Shown: positions 21,442 to 30,842 of the stretch, one piece after another | Layout: each line of letters begins with the position of its first letter | How positions within the stretch are numbered: the first letter of the stretch is position 1 | Assembly (NCBI GenBank): GCA_027596195.1 | Contig: JADGJG010000214.1 | Location: 1 to 30,842, forward strand | Source of the DNA: Podochytrium sp. JEL0797 | Taxonomy: Eukaryota > Chytridiomycota > Chytridiomycetes > Chytridiales > Chytriomycetaceae | Length of the DNA: 30,842 nucleotides | Reading direction: 5' to 3' | Program-made: the position numbers and the translations under genes | Notes under the pieces: generated by a model | Database searches by the model: none | What the model saw: the letters and a program-made list of their open reading frames with translations, nothing else | What the model was told of the DNA's origin: nothing

Positions 21442-22140
21442 CTACATGACACTGCAAGAAAGGCCAGCCATAACCACAGCCGTCCCATCCGCAGCTCGAT
21501 TACCCGCCGAACCTCCAACCTCCATGAGCGGTTCCTTGTCCACCAACAAAGTCGCCGCAGCCGTTCCAACAAAAAACGCGCACTCCTCTCGCGTCTTCCA
21601 CGCTCCACCATTTTCAGCAGCCACACCAACAGAAGTGAGTTCTGCTCCTGCAGCGCAAAACGAGAACTCGGCAATCGTCTCCTTGGCGCCCTTCTTGAAT
21701 GAGCGTTCGAGAAGCAAAACTCCATTGCCAGCGGAAATGACTGGACCCTCGAGATGCCATTCGTACAGGAACCCAGCGGGTGCAAACGGGTTCTGGAACC
21801 GCGCGGTCTTGGAACTCATTTGCACTGAAAAGTTTGGACACGTGATGGGTTCGTTTTGCGGGGAAGTTCCTCCGACGGTCCATGTTGCCGTGCTGGTCAC
21901 GAGTTTCGACTCAACATGAGTGAAAACAAGGAACAAGCTGGATGAAGAGTGTTGTGGCGGGTCTGTGAGGGTCAGCTTTCGGAAGCCGGTGAGTCCGGTT
22001 TGGGTTAGAATGAGGAATGGGACGGAAGCGGTGGCGTGGGACAGGATCTTGGTTTCGGTGAATCCATTGCGGTGCTTGATGGGGGTTGTGAAGTGGAGGG
22101 TTTGGGGCAAAGGGAAGGAAGGGGCGTTTTCAACTTTCAT
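21442..22140 (-). CDS. Unrecognised protein, single exon, 232 aa
   Basis: The frame runs from the ATG at 22140 (MKVENAPSFPLPQ) to a stop at 21442; an in-frame stop lies just before, near 22164, so this is the first usable ATG. There is no signal peptide or clear membrane helix. The layout is beta-rich: repeated short hydrophobic strands such as LFLVFTHVESKLV, ATWTVGG, FLYEWHLEGPVI and GVLLLERSF, followed by a Ser/Ala/Gly-rich C-terminal half. The order 'strand, W-x-V, then YEW, then L-x-R-x-F, and a small hydrophobic C-terminal segment' faintly recalls tubby-C-like or DUF6593-type fungal proteins, but I cannot name a family. It is read divergently from glycosyltransferase copy 2 over a 650-bp gap. 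Confidence 0.6.
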   Translation of the reverse strand: MKVENAPSFPLPQTLHFTTPIKHRNGFTETKILSHATASVPFLILTQTGLTGFRKLTLTDPPQHSSSSLFLVFTHVESKLVTSTATWTVGGTSPQNEPITCPNFSVQMSSKTARFQNPFAPAGFLYEWHLEGPVISAGNGVLLLERSFKKGAKETIAEFSFCAAGAELTSVGVAAENGGAWKTREECAFFVGTAAATLLVDKEPLMEVGGSAGNRAADGTAVVMAGLSCSVM

Positions 22141-22790
22141 TTTAAATTGAAAGGCATGCAATCAAACGCCACCTTCTTGAAGTCAATGAACGCCACTCGT
22201 TCAATTTATTTCAAAGAATCGAAAGAAGAAATTAATCTAGCGTAGAAAGCTACCTGAAAAGTGTACTGGATTTTTGCCTCCTGAATTGTTTTACATGCCC
22301 CTCCCTTAAAGTTACCTTCTGCTCTTGCCGCGTCTCTGGGAAGTGTTCTTCACCTGCTGCCATTGCGATAATGGAGGGGTGATTGATTCCGTGATAACAT
22401 TTTTTCTTCAGAATCACGAAAATCAACCGGCGTGTTCAAACGAGCGATAAATATCGCGTTGGTTTCTTGGACCACGCAGAAATATCATATTTTGGTGAAG
22501 GGTGCAACTGCCACTAGTTGGCGAATGGTTTCGCTCTCCCCCCCCCCCCCCCCCCCTCCCTTTTGCCAAGTCTGCGTAGGTACTCGTTGGAAAACTAAAA
22601 AAATTTCATTAAAAATAACTGTCACAGTTGTCACAAGCAAGTGATGAACAATAGAACGATTATGACCCATCTTGCGTCTCATCAAAACAAACGTTTCACA
22701 TCAAAGAGCTCATGGCAGGCCCACGATAATAAACAATTAAATTATCATCCAAGTTTTCTGATACCAACCCCCCTGACACATTCGTCATTG
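22141..22790. promoter_or_regulatory. Divergent intergenic region between the 232-aa gene and glycosyltransferase copy 2
   Basis: These 650 bp hold two promoters. Contents: an imperfect inverted repeat at 22385-22418 (TTCCGTGAT against ATCACGAA), related in sequence to the perfect one at 17800-17839; a run of 19 C at 22538-22556; and A/T-rich stretches from 22590 on. A 36-codon reading frame starts on minus at 22363 and contains GT-AG pairs but cannot be spliced in frame to the gene at 22140. No RNA gene seen. Confidence 0.45.
22538..22556. repeat. Poly-C tract, 19 bp
   Basis: An uninterrupted run of 19 C in the divergent promoter, 235 bp upstream of glycosyltransferase copy 2. The exact length is likely to be uncertain because homopolymers are misread easily. 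Confidence 0.85.
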
Positions 22791-24844
22791 ATGGTTGCCA
22801 CCGATATTATTACCAACGACCCGCATGCTTGGATCCGAGAGGTGCTTCAACGTGTACCTGGAGTCCTCAACATTCTCATGATCCCGTTCCTCATGTACAC
22901 GCCGTACTACGCCCCCGCCGTCTTTTCAGCTTATTTCGCACACCTGATTGGTGTGTTCTTCATGTTCAGTGTGCGTACTGGAACTGGAGTCCTGTACACT
23001 CTGTGGAGGAGTTGGCAACATGCGCAAGTCGATTGGGTCAAGAAGAGAGACGACGATGTAGCCGAGCTGCGTAGGACTTTGAGCGTGGATCAGGAAAAGA
23101 TGGGGGAAAGGGAGTTGGAGTTTTTGACGGTGAAGGATATTTTTCATGTGATTGTGATCCCCAACTACAAAGAGAGTTTGGAGACGCTTACGGAGACGTT
23201 GGATGTGCTTGCGAGTCATGCGTTGGCGAAAACGAATTACAAGGTGAGTTTGGGTTTTTGGTGGCGGGGTTGTTTGTTTTTTGTTGAGGGTGGGGTGCTG
23301 ATTAGTGATTTTGTAGGTTTGTCTTGGGATGGAGGCGACTGAGGAAGGATGCGAAGCCAAAGCGCTGTCTCTCACTACTCAATATGCGTCCTCGTTCCAT
23401 ACCATCACGTCTACAGTGCATCCCAAGAACCTTCCCGGTGAAATCCGCGGCAAGTCGTCCAACAGCAACTGGGCTTGTACTCAACTCTTCAACCGCTTCA
23501 ACACCACGGGTTCCTTCCTCCCACCGCCCACCGAAAAACCATTGGACGCGACTTTTGACGAAGGACGAACGGACCCAGCCATTCTCCAACACATTTTCAC
23601 GTGCATTGACGCAGACACGTGCTTTGCCGCCGATTACTTCACGACCGTTGCCTACGAGTACACGAACCTCGACGTGTATGCGAGAAAAGCGGCCATGTTT
23701 GTGCCGTCCCTCATTTTCGACCGGAATAGCGACGAAGTGAATATCCTCGTACGTGTGTACGACATGTCGTGGAGTTCGGCTCAGATGTCGTACTTTTTGC
23801 CTGGGTTTCCGTTCAAGTCGGCCATGAGTGCGTATTCTGTGCCGATGGAGTTGGCGAGGGCGGTTGGGTTTTGGGATACGACGAAGGAAGCTTTGGGTGC
23901 GTTCTTATATTTTTTTTTGTGGTTCTTGGGTTGTCTACGTGTTCTGATGCGGTTTACAAACAGGCGAAGACATGCACATGACAATCAAGTGTACTTTTGC
24001 CACCAGTGGCCGTCTCCGGGTTATCCCCATCTATTCCCCGGCCTCCCAGTTCAACGTTTGCGGCGACAAACCAACCATGACTTCGAGTCTCTACGCACGT
24101 CTTGTCCAACTTCGTCGACACATGTGGGGGCTCTTGGACTGTGGGTACACTCTCCGCATGGGAATCCTCTGGCTCTGTGGCCGTGGAACGCAGCTTCCCA
24201 AGTCCTACTTCCTTCCACCGAATCAAACGCGCGAACCCCTCCGGAAACTCGTGCAACAAGTCATCAACATTTACGTGACCGTTTTCAGCATGCTCGAACT
24301 CTTTATCTGGTCCACCCACATCTTCCTCACATGTTTCCTGATTGGACTGGTTGTCCCCGGAACTGCCCTCTCCCCGAGTATTCTGGCGCCCATTTCGCGG
24401 GCATGGTGGGGGTATCTCACTGGGTCTCCAGACACGCCTGTTTCTCCTGTCGTTCTGGATTGTCTGGAGGTGATTTTCTTTTTGCAGATGCGGCTCGTGT
24501 TCCCGTTCACGATTCTGTTTGTCTCGTATGAAGCGTATTATTACTGGAATGCGGAGGGACGGTGGAAGTTTAACAATTCGGCAAAGAATGCGGGGGAGGC
24601 CTTGTCGATTCACCCAGTGTTGGGTATGCGGCCGGGCACGTTAGCCAAGAAGCGGCAGTGGTGGAAGGTGCTGGAGTGGATGTGTTATCCGTTGGTGGCG
24701 CTCGCGACGGGTTTGTTCGTGTTGGATACTTCAATTTGGCATCTTCTCACGGATGAGTTGGAGTACAAGGTTGCTGCGAAGCCGGTGAAAGATAAGGGAT
24801 TTGAGAAGCTTGGGTTGTTGGGATCGGAGTTGAAGAATGATTGA
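22791..24844 (+). CDS. Membrane glycosyltransferase, GT2-like, copy 2, 3 exons, 637 aa
   Basis: Exons: 22791-23243, 23317-23896, 23964-24844. The introns split the same codons as in copies 1 and 3 (after NYK, and inside the Gly of GED). Motifs: DIFHVIVIPNYKESLETLTE, LGMEATEEGCEAKA (Gly where copies 1 and 3 have Ala), HPKNLPGEIRGKSSN, CIDADTCFAADYF, GEDMHMTIKC and QLRRHMWG. The start at 22791 matches the position of the starts in the paralogues; an earlier in-frame ATG at 22644 would add an unlike, A/T-rich leader and is less likely. The predicted layout is two N-terminal helices, a cytosolic catalytic domain and several C-terminal helices. Copy 3 follows head to tail after 410 bp. Substrate unknown. 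Confidence 0.82.
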
Positions 24845-25254
24845 AAAACGAGGCAGTAATTTATCGCATTTTTTAATCAATCCACGAGTTCGTGGGCTTG
24901 CCACATCAATATCCATTTTTTTATGTATTTGTCATGAAGCCACGCGGGAGGTGCATGCGCGGGAGTGATTAAGAAACAGTTGCAGCGTTAAAGGTAACGC
25001 TTTTTTAACGAGTGATTTCATATCAACTTGTCGTGTGCACGCACCTTGTCCCTGTTTGTTGACAAATTGATCGGAAAGGAAATGAAAAGAAACGCGCGTC
25101 CCACAAACTATCCAACAAATGAATGCGTCCACAGCAAGACCTCACAGCGCGGAAAGGAATGCACGTGGCGATTTCCAATGAAATTTCGTGGATGTGATTT
25201 GTTGACCATGCAAAAAAACAGGCACACACAATTTTTGCCCCAAATTTGATTTGA
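24845..25254. promoter_or_regulatory. Intergenic region between glycosyltransferase copies 2 and 3
   Basis: These 410 bp contain the 3' end of copy 2 and the promoter of copy 3. A perfect stem CCACGA-GT-TCGTGG lies at 24882-24895, about 38 nt after the copy 2 stop, probably in the 3' UTR. I see no coding remnant of a further copy and no RNA gene. Confidence 0.45.
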
Positions 25255-27247
25255 ATGCACCTCCCAGACGACGCCTCCGACACGCTGCGACAGCTCCTGC
25301 AGCGCATGCCCGGCACGCTCGTGCTTCTTGTTGTTCCGTTCCTGATGGTTGCGCCCTTCTACTTCCCCCTCCTGTTCTCGTACTACTACGGGTTCCTGAT
25401 GCTGGCGTTTGTGCTGTTTGCGATCCGCAGCGGCCTCGGCGTGGTGTACACGCTGTACCGATCGGTTGTCCAGGTGCGCAGGGACTGGGCGGGTGACCGC
25501 GACGCGGCGATCCAGGCCAGGCAGTTTGATCTGCTCCTCGAGGACGGCGAGTCCCAGCTGGCCGTCAGGGATATCTTCCACGTGGTGGTGATCCCCAACT
25601 ACAAGGAGAGCATCGAGACGCTTACAGAGACGCTCGATGTGCTGGCGAGCCATCCGTTGGCGAGGACAAATTACAAGGTGCGGTGGTGATAAGAAGAGAG
25701 TGATTTGGGTTTGATTGCTGACGATCGCTTCTTGTACTAGGTCTGTCTCGCCATGGAAGCAACCGAGGATGGCTGCGAGCAGAAGGCCGTGCGCTTGACA
25801 GCCCAGTTTGACGCGGCCTTCCACACGGTCACCTACACCGTGCACCCAAAGAACCTGCCCGGCGAAATCCGGGGCAAGTCCTCGAACAGCAACTGGGCGT
25901 GCACCCAGCTGTTCCACCGCTTCGCAAAGTCAGGCTCCCTGCTGCCCATCGACGGCGCCAAGGTCTCCACGGCTGCAACCCATCCCCAGGACTATGTCCC
26001 CATCTCGAACCCGGCCATCTACCAGCACATCTTCACCTGCATCGATGCTGATACGTGCTTTGCCGCTGATTACTTCACTACCGTGGCGTACGAATACACG
26101 AGTCTGTCTCCCCACGGCAGAAAGGCCGCCATGTTCATTCCGTCCATCGTCTTTGACAGGAATTCAGACAAGGTGAATGCCCTCGTGCGTGTCATGGACA
26201 TCAGCTGGAGCGCCTCGCAGCTCTCGTATTTTTTGCCAAATTATCCGTTCAAACCCGCAACCTCTGCATACTCTGTGCCCATGGAAATGGCACGGGCGGT
26301 TGGGTTCTGGGACACCACCAGTGAAGCGCTTGGTTCGTTTTGCTTGTTGTTTGTTTGGTTTGGCTTTAATTGACTCTGATCCAAAACGATGACAAATAGG
26401 TGAAGACTATCACATGACCATCAAATGCGCCTTTGCCACGAGCGGCCGCCTTCGGATCATCCCCATCTTCTCCCCCGCCTCCCAATTCAACGTGTGCGGT
26501 GACAAACCAACCTTCATCTCCGGCTGTTTTGCCCGGCTGCAACAACTGCGCCGCCATATGTGGGGGTCTCTGGATCTCGGATACACATTCCGAATGGCCT
26601 TCCTCTGGCTCATTGGACGTGGAATCCAACTCCCCGCCACGTACTTTGAAGACGCAAATGGCCGAGAACCATACGGAACAAGAATCCGACAATTCCTCAC
26701 CATCTTCTTCACAATGTACACAGCCCTCGAACTGTTTGTCTTTTCAACCCACGCCCTCCTCTTCACCATCCTCGTGGGCGTCTTTGTCCCCTTCACGGCA
26801 GCCTCCCCGCCCTTCTTTGCACCCATCTCGAAAGCCTGGTGGTTGTTTTTGACGGGATCCTTGTCGACCCCGATGGACCCCATCGTGCAACTCATTGCGC
26901 GCTTCGCCACCTTTTGTCAAATCGGCGTCTTTCTCCCCGTCCTGATAACATTCGTCCTCTACGAAATGTACTACCGCTGGATCTCACAGGGCCGGTGGAT
27001 CTACAACAACCCCAGCAAGACCCCCGGCGCTGCGGGGGACACGCACCCCGTGCTGGGAAAACGGCCGGCTACGATTTCGGGCAAGAGAAGTGTGTGGGGG
27101 ATTCTCGAGTTTCCGTTATACCCGATTGCTGGGTTCGTGACGGCGAGTATGTTGTTGCATACGACGACGTGGCAGATTGTGACGGATAAGTTGGAGTATC
27201 AGGTTGCGGCGAAGCCGTCGAGTGTGAAGAAGACAAAAGGGATGTAG
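25255..27247 (+). CDS. Membrane glycosyltransferase, GT2-like, copy 3, 3 exons, 620 aa
   Basis: Exons: 25255-25677, 25741-26332, 26400-27247. It has the shortest N-terminus of the three (MHLPDDASDTLRQ before the first helix), and its first two exons are noticeably more G/C-rich than copy 2. Motifs: DIFHVVVIPNYKESIETL, LAMEATEDGCEQKA, HPKNLPGEIRGKSSN, CIDADTCFAADYF, GEDYHMTIKC and QLRRHMWG. All acidic residues and the RxxW-type motif are kept, so it should be active. The second intron has the weak donor GTTCGT, as in copy 1. Its C-terminus ends KPSSVKKTKGM, basic where copy 1 is acidic. It is convergent with the OFA transporter, with 163 bp between the stops. Confidence 0.82.
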
Positions 27248-27410
27248 TTTAGAAGGGGCCTCTTTTTTTTGGTTGGATTTTATCGATATCTCGGAGAGTA
27301 AAAATAAAGTCAATTCATTGCTTTGGAATTTTTTTTTAGAGGGGCTTTTTGAGTTTGAGTGCAGGCTGCGGGAAAGATTCGTTTTTTTTGTGAACTACCA
27401 AAGGAAGAGC

Positions 27411-29508
27411 CTAGTTAACCGCAACATCAAAAGAAGCACCACTCGACTGTTGACGAGCAACTCCATCCAAATACGCAGCCCATTCCTTGTCCTCCTGCTC
27501 CTTCGACACCACCACAGGCTTGAATCCGATAAACTTGACCATGCGGGGTCCCAAACGGAATCTGAAAAGTTCTCCTTTGGACTTTGGAAGGCGGCGGTCG
27601 CGCAGCGAATTGGGGATCAAACAGGCGGCGATGAGGCCTACGAAAAGAGGGGCGAGGAGCCATTGGAAGTCCACGTCGTATACGTGGTATTTAAAGTCAG
27701 AGGGGTTCCAAGTCTAAATAAACGGAGTTGAGGCGGACGCGATAAAAAAAAATTCACGGCTACATACCTTCTTTGTAGCCCCTGCCAGGACATAGTAGTG
27801 CGTGTTGTACCCGTTGTTGTAAACGGCAGTGAAAATGAGACCTCCAAACACTCCTGCCATTGCCCAAGCCGTCAAAATGATTCCGTGCGTGGGTCCAATG
27901 TTCTTGGATCCAAACTGGTCCGACAAGAATGCGGGAATCAATCCGAAACCGGCTCCGTACATGTACGCAATCGAATTGACGGCGATCAGGAAGCCCCAGT
28001 AGGATTGGTGCCAGATTGTGTAGGGGATGAAACCGAGCATGACAATCTGAAAAAGGGGGATAATTAGGAACTCATCATAATGCAAACGAAACAAGAGAAT
28101 CACCTGAACGAAGCACGAAATGATGAAGAAAATCTTGCGGTTTCCAACCAAATCACTCAAAAACGGAAGCGACAAACGACCCAACAAGTTGAACACTCCC
28201 AAAATCGCGTTCACATTAATGGGTTCGTTACCCGTCTTTCCAAACTGCGTTGTCACAATTCCTTGGATCTTGGAGTTGATCATGAGGCCTGTGATCTGTG
28301 CGCCGATGAACATGACGTACATGAGACGGAATTCGGCCGACATGATGGAGTCCCAGAGCGTCATGCGGAAGTAGGTGGAGAAATCGGGTTTGGAGTTTTT
28401 GGAGGTGGTGGTGGAGCTGGTGGAGGCGTGGGGGATGGGTCCTGTGTGGATTGCAAAGTCTTCGTGGCAAGCTTCGGCTCCTTTGACGGTGTCAATCTTG
28501 ATTCCGCGGACTTCGTATCTGTTGAAAAGTGAGGATACGTAAGAAAAGAAACGCCACTCTTTTAGATGAAACAGGGGTTACACTTACTCTGGAGGTGGCA
28601 TTCTCAAAACAAGCGAACCCAGGGCCATGATGACGGCATAAACGCAACCAAGAATCACAAACGTGAGTGGGACGCCAAGGAATTTGTTTGCGCTCGTGTT
28701 GAGCTGGTAGTCGAGTCCAATAAGGTATTTTTGGGTGTATGGGGCAATGATGGAGCCTCCTCCGAAACCAAACACGGCGAAACCGGCTGCGACTCCGCGG
28801 TATTCTGGGAACCACTTTTGGAGGGGGGAGACGGGGGAGATGTAGGCGAGTCCTAAGCCGGTACCGCCAAAGATTCCGTCTGTGGTTGAGTTTTAGATTC
28901 TCAGAAAGGGGCTGGGGTGGGCAACGGGTACTGAGAAAAGAGAAACTTACATCCAATATAGACAAGAGCAATGGTTTGCGCTTGCACTCCAATAGCGGTG
29001 AGCATGTTTCCTAAGAAGAAGAGAGCGGTTCCGACCAAGCACCCGACGAAAGGACCCTTGCGTTCCATCCAGGGTCCGAAAGCGGCAGCGGCACATCCAA
29101 AGAAGGCTATTAATGTGAAGAAAAGAGAGTTAATATTCGGAGCAGTGGATGGTGTGAGCCAAGCTGTTGACCCACCAACGGCAATGTAGAAAGTGATGGA
29201 AGCGATTCCACGATCAACTCCGCCGTTCATGCCGTAGATGGCAGCTTCGATCGGGGCGTTGAATCCACTCCAGGCATAAAGGGAACCACAACAGATCTGC
29301 ACGCAATGATTGTGTTCAGCACGAGGTGGGAATGACAGGATATTCCAACTTATTTCACCTGAATGAAGAAGGCCGCGACAGGGAGGACCCAGCGGTTGAA
29401 TGGCACGCCGGGAAGGAGGAACTTCTCCCTCTCGAGTTGCGCGTCAGTGCGGATATAAACCGTGTCTTTGTAGTGGTTGAGGAAGGCGTCTTTGATTCTG
29501 GAAGCCAT
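27411..29508 (-). CDS. OFA-family MFS transporter (oxalate/formate antiporter type), copy 1, 7 exons, 571 aa
   Basis: Exons: 29508-29359, 29296-29176, 29106-28951, 28879-28588, 28518-28104, 28046-27768, 27713-27411. This is a 12-helix major facilitator. Diagnostic parts: the first helix CCGSLYAWSGFNAPIE after a short cytosolic N-terminus, FGPWMERKGPF in the helix 2-3 loop (the family's G-x-x-x-D/E-R-x-G motif), GTGLGLAYISPVSPLQKWFP (helix 4-5, with the W-F-P ending common in OFA proteins), GRLSLPFLSDLVGNRK for the second half's loop, and FLSDQFGSKNIGPTHG. Relatives exchange oxalate, formate or other mono- and dicarboxylates across the plasma membrane; the substrate here is unknown. A soluble C-terminal tail of about 60 residues includes RLGPRMVKFIGFKPVVV. 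The start is the first in-frame ATG. Confidence 0.88.
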
Positions 29509-30087
29509 TTTCGGTGATTTCTGGACTGGGTGCCCCCTCTTTCCCCTCTTTATACCAGATTTGCAGTTATTTTTGGAACACCCGTAATCCAAAATGCGGT
29601 ATATTTATTTTTAGAAAAAAACCTGTTCAAATTTTTTCTTCTTTTGTTTGCGAACTGTGTTATATCAAAAAAATCGTCAACAGGAACGCAACCCCAAGGC
29701 CTTACTTATAAAGTTATATTTGATTGTTTGATGAAGAAAGAAGTGTCCGAAATGACGACGAGTCATGCGATACCACGGATGATGCCGCGGCAGTCGTACC
29801 GCTAAAGCGGCCGAGGACTTCTCCCTCTCAAATTTGTAGTGCCGATCACGATGTCTTTGATGCGCGCCGCCATTCGAGTCTTTTTTTTAGTGTTGCTAGA
29901 ACCGGGTGATGGGCAGGAGACTCTCTTTTTTTCTTAATTTCTATATAGACAGAGAAAGAGAAGGAAGAAAGGAAAGAAAGGGAGTTGAATTGAGGTCAAA
30001 GAAGAATTCGCATTTATTTTCTCACGTTAAACACGAATAGAAGCAAAAATAATACACAGCAATTAAAAACATTTTCAACAATTAAAC
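29509..30087. other. Intergenic region between the two OFA transporters
   Basis: These 579 bp carry the promoter of copy 1 at the left, A/T-rich sequence at 29575-29720, the first-exon relic described separately at 29818-29873, a purine-rich strip at about 29950-29995, and the 3' end of copy 2 at the right. I see no other gene. Confidence 0.55.
29818..29873 (-). pseudogene. Degraded first-exon relic of an OFA transporter
   Basis: Reading minus from an ATG at 29873, three blocks match the first exon of OFA copy 1 in the same order: ATCAAAGAC exactly 12 nt after the ATG in both; CACTACAAA after 11 nt instead of 12 (one base lost); and GAGAGGGAGAAG after 3 nt instead of 33 (30 bases lost). In protein terms this is M-A-A-R-I-K-D, then out of frame HYK and EREK, against M-A-S-R-I-K-D, HYK and EREK of the intact gene. 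Beyond 29818 similarity fades. The rest of the gene is missing, so this is a dead fragment of a third tandem copy. Confidence 0.7.
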
Positions 30088-30842
30088 TCAGTTGACTGCG
30101 AGGGTGACAGAAGCGGCGGTCGACTGTTGGCGAGCCACATCAGCCAAAAACGCCGCCCACTCCTTGTCCTCCTGCTGCTTGGAAACCATTACTGGCTTGA
30201 ATCCAATCATTCTGACCATGCGTGGACCCAAGCGGAACCGGCAGACTTCGCCTTCGGCTTTGGGAAGACGACGGTCGCGGAGAGAGTTGGGCACCAATGA
30301 GGCAGTGACGAGACCAAGGAACACAAAAGCGAGAATCCATTGGAAGTTGACGTCGTACACGTGGTATTTGTAGTCGGAAGGGTTCCAGGTCTGTTGAGAC
30401 GCAATGAGTCGAAAATCGCGTTATTGAGGAGAAATTTAAGCATACCTTTTTTGTGGCGCCCTCGACGACATAGAAGTGGGCATTATATCCCGCGTTGTAA
30501 ACGGCCGTGAAGACAAGTCCACCAACGACTCCAGTCATGGCCCAAGCGGTCAAAATGATTCCGTGAGTGGGTCCAATGTTCTTGGAGCCGAACTGGTCAG
30601 ACAAGAAGGCAGGAATCAATCCGAATCCGGCGCCGTAGAAGAAACCGATCGCGTTGACACAAATCAAGAATCCCCAGTAGGCTTGGTGCCAAATCGTGTA
30701 CGGAATGAAACCGAGCATGACAATCTGATCAGGACGTGGCGGCGTTAGTGCGGTGTCGGACGATAATTGCAAACAAAAAGAAAATACAAACCTGAACAAC
30801 ACACGAAATGATGAAGACGATTTTGCGGTTTCCAACCAAGTC
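30088..30842 (-). CDS. OFA-family MFS transporter, copy 2, last three exons (cut by window edge)
   Basis: Exons visible: part of one from the window edge down to 30792, then 30724-30446 and 30390-30088. The last two exons have the same lengths (279 and 303 bp) and junctions as copy 1. The visible protein starts within DLVGNRKIVFIISC, continues IVMLGFIPYTIWHQAYWGF, FLSDQFGSKNIGPTHG and TWNPSDYKYHVYDVNF, and ends RLGPRMVRMIGFKPVMV and a tail like copy 1. It covers the last four or so helices and the soluble tail. The N-terminal two thirds lie beyond the window. No defects in the visible part. Same family and unknown substrate as copy 1. Confidence 0.88.

Noticed and set aside
22256..22363. 36-codon frame on minus (MAAGEEHFPETRQEQK...) with internal GT-AG pairs
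   Set aside because: It cannot be joined in frame to the gene starting at 22140 and has no recognisable similarity; possibly an upstream ORF, but unsupported.
24882..24895. Hairpin CCACGA-GT-TCGTGG as a transcription terminator
   Set aside because: Stem-loop terminators are a bacterial feature; in this eukaryotic context it is only a short palindrome in a likely 3' UTR.
10964..30842. Organic-acid gene cluster made of malic enzymes plus OFA transporters
   Set aside because: The two sets are 10 kb apart with unrelated genes between them and the transporter substrate is unknown, so co-function is only speculation.

Overview
The window looks like nuclear DNA of an early-diverging fungus, most plausibly a chytrid-type zoosporic fungus. 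The evidence is multi-exon genes with short GT-AG introns (mostly 47-67 bp), two division-1 chitin synthases, a fungal mating-type-style (MATA) HMG-box protein, and closely packed genes with intergenic gaps of about 30-650 bp. The chytrid placement is inference; fungal origin is well supported. I find no bacterial operons, CRISPR arrays, transposons or convincing tRNA/rRNA genes. All gene models below are spliced by hand from the sequence; exon coordinates are in each entry.

Layout, left to right: the first exon of a TLC-domain (ceramide-synthase-like) gene on the minus strand, cut by the window edge; two chitin synthase genes in tandem on the plus strand; two ACOT13-like hotdog thioesterase genes on minus; a MATA-type HMG-box gene on minus; three malic enzyme genes in tandem on minus, two of them with organelle-targeting-like N-termini; a MYND zinc-finger gene followed by a decayed second copy on plus; a family-2-type membrane glycosyltransferase on minus; an unrecognised 232-aa protein on minus; two more copies of the same glycosyltransferase on plus; then one complete and one partial OFA-type (oxalate/formate antiporter family) MFS transporter on minus, with a degraded first-exon relic of a third copy between them.

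The dominant theme is local duplication. Six families occur in 2-3 copies side by side or nearly so, and only the TLC gene, the HMG-box gene and the unrecognised protein are single here. The families differ in age: malic enzymes and glycosyltransferases keep identical intron positions, the chitin synthases have replaced more than half of theirs, and the MYND and OFA arrays contain visibly dying copies. Functionally the window combines cell-wall and membrane polysaccharide synthesis (chitin synthases, glycosyltransferases), lipid metabolism (TLC protein, thioesterases) and organic-acid metabolism (malic enzymes, OFA transporters). Nothing shows that these work as one pathway.

A signal not explained by the annotation is a polarity of synonymous codon choice inside exons. 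Many exons start with C/A-rich codons (Leu CTC, Thr ACC) and end with G/T-rich ones (Leu TTG, Thr ACG), and the pattern restarts at the next exon, on both strands.
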